In this document: positions 4,904-11,054 of the stretch, in pieces | Numbering within the stretch: the first letter of the stretch is position 1 | Layout: each line of letters starts with the position of its first letter | Assembly (NCBI GenBank): GCA_030840515.1 | Contig: JAVEEJ010000206.1 | Span: 1-11,054, forward strand | DNA length: 11,054 bases | Reading direction: 5' to 3' | From: Frankiaceae bacterium | GTDB lineage: Bacteria > Actinomycetota > Actinomycetes > JAVEEJ01 | The notes under the pieces: generated by a model | Told to the model about the DNA's origin: nothing | The model's database searches: none | The model's input: only the letters and a program-made list of their open reading frames with translations | Position numbers and translations under genes: made by a program

Positions 4904-7837
4904 GTGCCAGAGACGGTCATCTTGCTGATGACCGACGTGGTGGGCTCCACCCGGTTGTGGCGCGAGGCGCCAGCCGAGATGAACGCCGCGATGGCCCGCC
5001 ACCACGCGATCATCCACGCCGCTGTGGGGCGGCACGACGGCTGGCGCCCACTCGAGCAGGGCGAAGGGGACTCCGTCTTCGCTGCCTTCCGGCGTCCGAT
5101 CTCGGCACTGTCTGCAGCTCGGGAGATCCAGCGTGAGCTCGCCGCAGAGCCATGGCCCACGCCACGGCCTCTCACGGTGCGCATGGGTCTGCACGCCGGC
5201 GAGGTGATCGAGCGGGACAAGAACCTTTACGGAGACACCGTCAACCGCTGCGCACGCATCCGCTCGGCCGGCTCGGGCGGTCAGGTGCTGGTGTCGTCGG
5301 CGCTCCGCGAGCTGGCGCTTCACGACTTGCCGGACGGCGTCGAGCTCGTCGACCTCGGCCGCCACCGGCTCAAGGACCTGAGCGAGCCGGAGCAGCTCTG
5401 GCAACTCGCCGCGCCTGACTTGCCCGTCGAGTTTCCCCCGCTCCCCGGCGTGGAGGGACCGCGGCACAACCTGCCGGCGCAGGCGTCCAGCTTCATCGGC
5501 AGGGAGGCAGAGCTCGCGGACCTCCGTGAGCTGGTCAGCACGCATCGCCTCGTCACCGTCACCGGGTTCGGCGGTGTGGGAAAGACCCGGCTCGCCGTCC
5601 AGGTGGCGGCATCCCTGGCCGGGGCCATGCCGGACGGTGTCTGGCTCGTGGACCTGTCCGCAGTGAGAGAGGCCGACCGTGTTCCGGCCGAGGTGGCCGC
5701 GGTCCTGCAGATCCCGGAGAGCGCGAGCGGCGCTGCTGAGTCGGTGCTCGCTGCGCTGCGGGACAAGCAGTTGCTGCTCGTGCTCGACAACCTCGAGCAG
5801 ATCCTGGACTGCGCGGGGTTCGTGACGGCCCTCCTCGGCGCAGCGCCCAAGGTGCACGTGCTGGCCACCTCGCGGGAGCCGCTGCGGATCGGTGGCGAGC
5901 ACCAGCTGGCCCTCGAGCCGCTTGCCCTGCCGCCGGCAGCACCTCACAACGCCGTCGAGAAGTGGGTGGAGCGGCTTACGTCCTACTCCGCGGTACAGCT
6001 GTTCGCCGACCGCGCCACCGCGGTCCGCGCAGACTTCGCGGTGACGAGCGGCAACGCGCCAGTGGTGGCCGCCATCTGCAGTCGGCTTGACGGCCACGCA
6101 CTCGCGATCGAGCTGGCCGCCGCCCGCACCAACGTCCTCACGCCCGAGCTCCTGCTGGAGCGACTGGCGAGCTCCCTGGCGCTCGAAACCAGGCAGCGCG
6201 ACCGGCCCGACCGGCATCGAACGCTGCGCGCGACCATCGAGTGGTCCTATGACGCGCTGACACCCGACGAGCAGACCCTGCTCGACCGGCTCTCGGTGTT
6301 TCCTGGCACGGCGACCCTTGCGGCAGTGGAAGCCATCTGCGGACCCGCGTTGGGATCGCTGCCGTCGGTCGACGTCGTCGAGGTGCTCAGCTCCCTGGTC
6401 GACAAGAGCCTTGTGCAGACGAAGCCGCCCGTGAACGGGGAGCAGGGGCTGCGCTACTCGCTGCTCGTCAGCATCCGCGAGTTCGCCGCTGAGCGCCTCG
6501 CCACGGCGGGCCTCGTCGGGGACCTCGCGGCACGGCACGCCCGCTGGTTCGCACGGCTCGTGCCCTCGGAGTACCCGACCCTCGCGGAGTTCCAAGCCGG
6601 ATACGCCGCGGTGGAACGCGACATCCACAACATGCGCGCTGCCCTCAGCTATCTCCAGACCTTCGGTGACCCAGCCGAGGAAGTGGCGTTCTCGCCGATG
6701 TTCTTCGGACAGCTCGCCTACTCCGGACGGTTCCACGAGTGCCTGGCTGCCTGCCGTCACGGGCTTGCGCGCTCCCCAGACCCGAGTCCGGGCCGGGTGA
6801 TGCTGCGCTGGCGCGAGGCCTGGGTCTGCGAGCGACTTGGGCTCGACGTGGCGTTCCGGGCCGCCGCCCACGGGATGCTCGAGGAGGCGAGACGCCTCGG
6901 TGACGCCGAGCAGTGGGTCGCCTTCGGCCTGCTGTTCAGCCTCAACGCCAGCGAGACCGCGGACGAGGCGCGCTCGCTCGCCGACCAAGCTGACGCACTG
7001 CTCGACTCGCTGCCGGAGGACGGTCCTTACCCGCAGCGCTACCTGCTGGTGGACCAGCGCCGCGTGATCCACGCCATGACCCTGCGGTTCGCCGAGCCCG
7101 AGCGCGCTACCCGCGCGGCCGCCGAGATGGTCGAGCTCGCCCGCGACCCTGACCTCGAGCTCGTGGCACGGCTTCTGCTCGCCCAGCAACACCTGGATGC
7201 GGGTCGCCCCCGCGAGGCCGAGCCGCTGCTGGCGGATGCGCTGCTGCGCGATGAGAGTGCGATCAAGCCGGCCCGGCTCGTGCAGTGCGCGGAACGCTCT
7301 GCGCAGCTCCTGCTGCAGCTGGGCCAGTTGGACGAAGCAGAGCGTCACGCGCGTGACGGCATCGCACTTGCCGGCCGGCTCGGCAGCCCGGCGGCGGCGC
7401 TCACCTGCTGGCTGCTCATCGCCGAGATCGCGCAGCGCCGCGAGGACGCTCCGGCCGTGGACGCCGCACTCGCCGACGCCCTTGTCTGCGCGGGACTCGG
7501 CGACGACCCGTCGCGTGAAGCCGTGGTCAACTGGCGGAGAGCCCGCATGGCCCGCGAGTACGGCGACACAGCCGCGGCCCGCCAGCTCGTGGTCAGCGCC
7601 TGGGAGGTGCTGGAGGGGCAGGAGCTGCGCCACCTGCCCGACGTGGTCGGTTGCCTCGTCGAACGTGCGGCCCAGGCCACCGACCCCGCGGTACGTGCCG
7701 CGCTCGCGGACGAGGCCACAACGACCGCGAGGGGCTTCCGGCTGCCCTTCGACACAGCCGCCGAGATCAGTCGGCTGCGCCAGCAGAACGCCGAGCAGGC
7801 GCCTCGATCAGCCGCAGGCCCCGGGAACCGGGTCTAG
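4904..7837 (+). CDS. Class III adenylyl cyclase fused to a STAND/NB-ARC-like ATPase and helical repeats
   Basis: This 977-residue protein starts at GTG 4904, six bases after an AAGGGGG ribosome binding site. Residues 1-165 are a class III nucleotidyl cyclase that would make cyclic AMP from ATP. The metal ligands Asp11 (MTDVVGST) and Asp56 (GEGDSVF) and the transition-state residues Asn114 and Arg118 (VNRCAR) are present. The substrate-selecting Lys and Asp are replaced by Gln52 and Asn107, as in M. tuberculosis Rv0386. Residues about 195-480 are a STAND-type ATPase with Walker A GFGGVGKT (221-228), Walker B LLLVLD (290-295), TSREPLRIGGE after it, and WSYDALTPDEQ from 447. Residues about 490-950 are Ala/Leu/Arg-rich helices of TPR-like type, probably the sensor region. 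Rv0386 and its kin end in a LuxR-type helix-turn-helix; here the protein ends in a short polar tail without one. No signal peptide or membrane segment is seen, so it should be cytoplasmic. Confidence 0.88.
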   Translation: MPETVILLMTDVVGSTRLWREAPAEMNAAMARHHAIIHAAVGRHDGWRPLEQGEGDSVFAAFRRPISALSAAREIQRELAAEPWPTPRPLTVRMGLHAGEVIERDKNLYGDTVNRCARIRSAGSGGQVLVSSALRELALHDLPDGVELVDLGRHRLKDLSEPEQLWQLAAPDLPVEFPPLPGVEGPRHNLPAQASSFIGREAELADLRELVSTHRLVTVTGFGGVGKTRLAVQVAASLAGAMPDGVWLVDLSAVREADRVPAEVAAVLQIPESASGAAESVLAALRDKQLLLVLDNLEQILDCAGFVTALLGAAPKVHVLATSREPLRIGGEHQLALEPLALPPAAPHNAVEKWVERLTSYSAVQLFADRATAVRADFAVTSGNAPVVAAICSRLDGHALAIELAAARTNVLTPELLLERLASSLALETRQRDRPDRHRTLRATIEWSYDALTPDEQTLLDRLSVFPGTATLAAVEAICGPALGSLPSVDVVEVLSSLVDKSLVQTKPPVNGEQGLRYSLLVSIREFAAERLATAGLVGDLAARHARWFARLVPSEYPTLAEFQAGYAAVERDIHNMRAALSYLQTFGDPAEEVAFSPMFFGQLAYSGRFHECLAACRHGLARSPDPSPGRVMLRWREAWVCERLGLDVAFRAAAHGMLEEARRLGDAEQWVAFGLLFSLNASETADEARSLADQADALLDSLPEDGPYPQRYLLVDQRRVIHAMTLRFAEPERATRAAAEMVELARDPDLELVARLLLAQQHLDAGRPREAEPLLADALLRDESAIKPARLVQCAERSAQLLLQLGQLDEAERHARDGIALAGRLGSPAAALTCWLLIAEIAQRREDAPAVDAALADALVCAGLGDDPSREAVVNWRRARMAREYGDTAAARQLVVSAWEVLEGQELRHLPDVVGCLVERAAQATDPAVRAALADEATTTARGFRLPFDTAAEISRLRQQNAEQAPRSAAGPGNRV

Positions 7838-8638
7838 CGCACGCACCGAGTGCTCGGTCACCCGCCACCGCACGTGCACGACTCGAGCCCCCTTCGGGCA
7901 GCTCGGGTCAGGTCCGGTAGGACTGCTGCCCACTGCGTAGGCGACATCGGCTCGCCCCGGCACCACGCTGCAGAGGCTCACTGCGAAGTGCATTCCCCCG
8001 TCGGGAAGTCGATCGTCGCCGATCACGCGGTCCCGCCGGAAGAAGAAGGTCACCTGCTCGTGGCCGTCCGCCGTATCGGTCAGGACAGCCGTGACGACCC
8101 TGAGGTCTCCGACCACGGCCTGCTGAGCGAAGTAGGTGAACCCACGACGCGCGAGTGCTCGCCGAACCGCGGCCGGTGGCGCTGCCTCCTCGTAGAGACC
8201 CCCACAGCCCGCCTGCGATCCCAGGCCTGCAGCGCCCACCTCGACGCACCGCTGCGCAAAGGTGTCGACCTGCTCGCCGAGTGTCTGGGTGTCATCGCTG
8301 CCCAGCGAGCCGGGGGGGCCCAGGATCCCGACCACTCGCGGCTCGCGACTCAGACGCCGCATGCGCCATGCGCTGTCCATGGCATCGACGGCTGACTGCC
8401 AGCGGTGCGCGCCCACGGCGGCTTCTGCGACCTCGGCCTCACTGCAGAGCCGCACGGTCCCTGCCGACGCGGGGGCACGGGTCGGAGTGGGCGTAGGCGT
8501 GGGAAACGTCACCGTCGGCTGGGGGCTGGACGAGTCGGCGCTGGCGCTGGGCCCAGCCGCGTCAGGCGCATCTGACCCCGAGCACCCGCCGAGGGCGAGC
8601 AGCACACAGACCGCGGCCACCACCGCCCCCGCGCGCAT
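7808..8638 (-). CDS. Secreted lipoprotein of unknown function
   Basis: From ATG 8638 the protein has 276 residues. It begins with a textbook lipoprotein signal: MRAGAVVAAVCVLLALGGC, with lipobox LGG-Cys19, so it should be acylated and anchored to the outer face of the membrane. A Ser/Pro/Thr-rich tether with a TPTPTPT run (about residues 20-60) leads to a globular part of about 210 residues. That part contains six or more Cys, including CVEVGAAGLGSQAGC and the pair near the C-terminus, which suggests disulfides. I do not recognise the fold. The frame is open to ATG 8719, but that would add a non-signal extension overlapping paaZ, so 8638 is preferred although no strong ribosome binding site precedes it. 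Its 3' end overlaps the convergent cyclase gene by 30 bases. A role in sensing or envelope binding cannot be read from the sequence. Confidence 0.8.
   Translation of the reverse strand: MRAGAVVAAVCVLLALGGCSGSDAPDAAGPSASADSSSPQPTVTFPTPTPTPTRAPASAGTVRLCSEAEVAEAAVGAHRWQSAVDAMDSAWRMRRLSREPRVVGILGPPGSLGSDDTQTLGEQVDTFAQRCVEVGAAGLGSQAGCGGLYEEAAPPAAVRRALARRGFTYFAQQAVVGDLRVVTAVLTDTADGHEQVTFFFRRDRVIGDDRLPDGGMHFAVSLCSVVPGRADVAYAVGSSPTGPDPSCPKGARVVHVRWRVTEHSVRALDPVPGACG
7820..7832. terminator. Short hairpin at the convergent cyclase/lipoprotein end
   Basis: cccgg (7820-7824) and ccggg (7828-7832) form a tight 5-bp stem with a gaa loop, just before the cyclase stop codon and within the overlap of the two convergent genes. 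It could slow or stop polymerase from either side. No U-run is present and the stem is short, so this is a weak call. Confidence 0.2.
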
Positions 8639-8698
8639 CCGCGGAGTATGGCGCCGGCCGGGTGGTGTTCGATAGCGGCAGACGACAACGGGGTCGGT

Positions 8699-8703
8699 GG
8701 AGG
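8699..8703 (+). promoter_or_regulatory. Ribosome binding site that fixes the paaZ start
   Basis: GGAGG lies five bases before ATG 8709. This selects that ATG over the in-frame GTG at 8697, which would overlap the site itself. The remaining divergent gap (8639-8698) must hold promoters for paaZ and the lipoprotein gene; I find no convincing -10/-35 pair there. Confidence 0.7.
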
Positions 8704-8708
8704 TCAGC

Positions 8709-10736
8709 ATGTCGCGCACGCTCGAGAGCTACGTCGGTGGTCAGTGGGGAGCGGCAGCGGGGGAAGGACAGCCACTCCTCGACGCCGCGACGGGTGAGGA
8801 GATCGTCCGGCTCACCGGTCTGCCGATCGCACCGTCCGACGTACTCGCACACGCCCGCGACAAGGGCGGACCGGCCCTGCGCGCCATGACCTTCCAGCAG
8901 CGGGCCGTCCTGCTCAAGGAGATCGCGCTCGCACTCGACGCGCGCAAGGAGGAGCTCTACGAGCTGTCCTCCGCCACCGGTGCGACCCGCAAGGAGAGCT
9001 GGGTCGACATCGACGGCGGCATCGGAACCGTGTTCGCGATCGCCAGCCGCAGCCGGCGCGGCCTGCCTGACGACTACGTCGCGACCGACGGCGACTACGA
9101 GCCGATCGGCAAGAACGGCACGTTCGTCGGCCAGCACGTGTGGACTCCACTGCGCGGCGCGCTGCTGCAGATCAACGCCTTCAACTTCCCGGTGTGGGGG
9201 GCGCTGGAGAAGTTCGCGCCCTCCTTCGTCGCCGGTGTGCCGAGCATCATCAAGCCGGCATCGCAGACCTCTTATCTGACCGAGCTCATGGTCCGCATCA
9301 TGGTCGAGTCCGGCCTGCTACCTGAGGGCTCATTGCAGCTCGTCGTGGGATCGGTCGGCGACATGCTCGACCACCTCACAGGTCAGGACTGCGTCGCCTT
9401 CACAGGGAGTGCGAGTACGGCGCAGCAGCTGCGCACGCACCCTGCCGTCGCCCGCAACAGCGTGCGCTTCGGCGTGGAGGCCGACTCGCTCAACGCCGCC
9501 GTACTCGGGCCCGACGCGGCGCCCGGCACCGCCGAGTTCGACCTCTACGTCAAAGAGGTCGTGCGCGAGATGACCGTCAAGGCGGGGCAGAAGTGCACCG
9601 CGATCCGACGGGCGATCGTGCCGGTCGAGCACCAGGACGCCGTCGTCGAGGCGTTGCGCGAGAAGCTCGCGAAGGTCGTCGTCGGTGACCCCCGGGATGC
9701 GAGTACGACGATGGGCGCACTCGCCAGCCTTCACCAGCGCGACGAAGTGAAGCGGTCGGTCAAGGTCCTCACCGAGGGCGCTCGCGTCGTCATCGGCGAC
9801 CCCGACGAGTTCTCGGTCGCGTCGGGTGACGCGGTGCGCGGCGCGTTCCTCCCGCCGCTGCTGCTGCTGGCTGCCGACGCCGACCGCGCGGAGCCGCACG
9901 AGGTCGAGGCGTTCGGCCCGGTCGCGACGGTGATCGGCTACCGGGACGCTGCTCACTCCACCGAGCTGCTCCGCCGCGGCGGGGGCTCGCTCGTCGCCAG
10001 CGTCTTCACCGCCGACCCGTCGTACTCGCGCCAGGTCGTCGTAGAAGCAGCGAACCACCACGGCCGCGTCATGTTCGTGGACGCGACCAGTGCGAAGGAG
10101 TCAACCGGTCACGGCTCGCCACTGCCGATCTTGGTGCACGGTGGACCGGGTCGAGCCGGCGGCGGCGAGGAGCTCGGCGGGGTGCGCGGTGTCTTCCACT
10201 TCCTGCAGCGCACGGCGTTGCAGGGCTCGCCTGCCACGTTGACCGCCGCGACGAACCGCTGGATCCCCGGCGCCGCCCAGAAGACCGGCGGGACGCACCT
10301 GTTCCGGCGGACCTTCAGCGAGCTGCAGGTCGGCGATGCCCTGGTGTCGGAGGCCCGCGAGGTCACGCTCGAGGACGTGGAGCGGTTCGCGGATCTGTCA
10401 GGCGACCACTTCTACGCGCACATGGACGAGACCGCTGCGGCCGCCAACCCGTTCTTCGACGGCCGCGTCGCGCACGGGTACTTCGTCGTGTCGCTGGCCG
10501 CTGGCCTGTTCGTCGACCCCGCTCCTGGCCCGGTGCTCGCCAACTACGGCCTTGAAGGGCTTCGCTTCACGACGCCGGTCTACCCGGGCGACCTGCTGCA
10601 CGTGACGCTGACCTGCAAGCAGAAGACACCGCGACCGGGCCAGGAGTACGGCGAGGTGCGCTGGGACGCCAACGTGCGGAATCAGGACGGCGAGACGGTG
10701 GCGGGGTACGACGTGCTGACGTTGGTTGCGCTCTAG
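8709..10736 (+). CDS. paaZ: Bifunctional oxepin-CoA hydrolase / 3-oxo-5,6-dehydrosuberyl-CoA semialdehyde dehydrogenase
   Basis: The product has 675 residues, close to the 681 of E. coli PaaZ. In aerobic phenylacetate degradation it opens the oxepin-CoA ring and oxidises the resulting reactive aldehyde with NADP, so that the intermediate is not released. The N-terminal aldehyde dehydrogenase domain (about 1-520) has the general base Glu257 in FGVEADSLN and the nucleophile Cys296 in KAGQKCTAIRR; both sit one residue from the E. coli positions 256 and 295. The C-terminal MaoC-like hot-dog domain (about 535-675) has the hydratase dyad Asp566 and His571 in GDHFYAHMDE, followed by GRVAHGYFVVSLAAGLF. 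Both active sites look intact. None of the other paa genes (paaABCDE, paaK, paaG, paaF, paaH, paaJ) is in the window, so it is alone here or starts or ends a cluster outside. Its stop TAG overlaps the stop of the convergent gene. Confidence 0.95.
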   Translation: MSRTLESYVGGQWGAAAGEGQPLLDAATGEEIVRLTGLPIAPSDVLAHARDKGGPALRAMTFQQRAVLLKEIALALDARKEELYELSSATGATRKESWVDIDGGIGTVFAIASRSRRGLPDDYVATDGDYEPIGKNGTFVGQHVWTPLRGALLQINAFNFPVWGALEKFAPSFVAGVPSIIKPASQTSYLTELMVRIMVESGLLPEGSLQLVVGSVGDMLDHLTGQDCVAFTGSASTAQQLRTHPAVARNSVRFGVEADSLNAAVLGPDAAPGTAEFDLYVKEVVREMTVKAGQKCTAIRRAIVPVEHQDAVVEALREKLAKVVVGDPRDASTTMGALASLHQRDEVKRSVKVLTEGARVVIGDPDEFSVASGDAVRGAFLPPLLLLAADADRAEPHEVEAFGPVATVIGYRDAAHSTELLRRGGGSLVASVFTADPSYSRQVVVEAANHHGRVMFVDATSAKESTGHGSPLPILVHGGPGRAGGGEELGGVRGVFHFLQRTALQGSPATLTAATNRWIPGAAQKTGGTHLFRRTFSELQVGDALVSEAREVTLEDVERFADLSGDHFYAHMDETAAAANPFFDGRVAHGYFVVSLAAGLFVDPAPGPVLANYGLEGLRFTTPVYPGDLLHVTLTCKQKTPRPGQEYGEVRWDANVRNQDGETVAGYDVLTLVAL

Positions 10737-11054
10737 CGACCTGGCGTGAACGAGGTCAACGTCAACTTGCCCGACTCCCCCTTGACCGAGCGCTGAGCGA
10801 TGTTGCCGACCCCCGCCGCGTAGGTCTTCTCCTCGACGACCTTCGGCTCGAGCGGGGTCCATTCCCGGATGGTGACCACACCGCTGTAGCTGGTGCCGAG
10901 CACCGTCGCGCTGCCGTTGACTGCGAGGACGTCCGCCATGTCCTCCGCCTCACCCTTGAGGTACTCCTGCCGGTAGGCCGCCCCGACCTGCGGATGCGCG
11001 GGCATCGCCAGCCCGGGAAGGGCGCCGTCGACTCCGGTCTCCCAACTTCCTTCC
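10733..11054 (-). CDS. Unrecognised protein, C-terminal fragment
   Basis: The minus-strand frame is open from the window edge to a TAG at 10735-10733, giving about 106 codons of the C-terminal end of a longer protein. An internal ATG at 11005 is probably not the start, because the codons before it (EGSWETGVDGALPGLA) read as protein and continue the same style. The fragment has MPAHPQVGAAYRQEYLKGEAEDMADV, then a beta-rich stretch (SGVVTIREWTPLEP) and KTYAAGVGNIAQRSVKGE near the end. The last part, a Tyr-Ala-x-Gly-Val-Gly strand pattern, resembles the ends of several secreted hypothetical proteins I have seen, but I cannot assign a function. Any signal peptide would lie outside the window. Confidence 0.7.
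   Translation of the reverse strand, partial: EGSWETGVDGALPGLAMPAHPQVGAAYRQEYLKGEAEDMADVLAVNGSATVLGTSYSGVVTIREWTPLEPKVVEEKTYAAGVGNIAQRSVKGESGKLTLTSFTPGR

Noticed and set aside
4575..5136. Short plus-strand open frames through the repeat region
   Set aside because: They translate the repeats into duplicated peptides such as YDVARVS, have no ribosome binding sites, and overlap the N-terminus of the cyclase gene.
4469..7633. Minus-strand open frame of 1054 codons opposite the cyclase gene
   Set aside because: It is antisense to a gene with intact cyclase and ATPase motifs. Its composition is the Arg/His/Gln/Gly-rich style of a shadow frame, and it runs through the palindromic repeats without protein-like features.
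8697..8708. GTG 8697 as the paaZ start
   Set aside because: The GGAGG ribosome binding site lies within this extension at 8699-8703 and is correctly spaced for ATG 8709.
8639..8719. N-terminal extension of the lipoprotein to ATG 8719
   Set aside because: It would overlap the paaZ start and put 27 non-signal residues before a perfect lipoprotein signal peptide.

Overview
The window is about 11 kb of very GC-rich DNA with strong third-position G/C bias, close gene packing, frequent GTG starts and overlapping stop and start codons. Together with a DUF5302-type small protein, an AsnC/Lrp-bkd gene pair and a class III cyclase fused to a STAND-type ATPase, this points to an actinobacterium (Actinomycetota). 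I cannot name a genus from sequence alone.

Layout, left to right. (1) 1-110, minus strand: the N-terminus of a gene cut by the window edge, probably an ECF-type sigma factor. (2) 111-365: non-coding, with a long GC-rich hairpin (215-266) that probably terminates the regulator gene upstream of it. (3) 366-917, minus: an AsnC/Lrp-family regulator (bkdR-like). It is divergent, across 47 bp, from (4) a tight plus-strand operon: bkdA (E1 alpha, 965-2059), bkdB (E1 beta, 2059-3045), bkdC (E2, true start GTG 3038, to 4318) and a 63-residue DUF5302 protein (4329-4520). (5) 4521-4903: a non-coding region unusually rich in repeats. It has three copies of a palindromic element, then a 50-bp tandem duplication, then two mutually exclusive hairpins next to the ribosome binding site of the following gene. 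(6) 4904-7837, plus: a 977-residue adenylyl-cyclase/STAND ATPase/helical-repeat protein with the atypical Gln/Asn substrate pair known from M. tuberculosis Rv0386, but lacking a LuxR-type DNA-binding domain. (7) 7808-8638, minus: a secreted lipoprotein of unknown function that overlaps the end of the cyclase gene. (8) 8709-10736, plus: paaZ, the bifunctional ring-opening hydrolase/aldehyde dehydrogenase of phenylacetate degradation. (9) 10733-11054, minus: the C-terminal part of an unrecognised protein whose stop codon shares a CTAG with the paaZ stop.

How the genes fit together. BkdA, BkdB and BkdC form the E1 and E2 parts of a 2-oxo-acid dehydrogenase complex, most likely for branched-chain 2-oxo acids made from Val, Leu and Ile. 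E3 (lipoamide dehydrogenase) must come from elsewhere. The adjacent AsnC/Lrp protein is the probable amino-acid-responsive regulator. PaaZ belongs to phenylacetyl-CoA breakdown. Its nearness to an oxo-acid dehydrogenase suggests, as inference only, an amino-acid catabolic neighbourhood. The cyclase-ATPase is a signalling protein with no obvious metabolic link. The least explained part of the window is the repeat-rich 380-bp gap in front of it.
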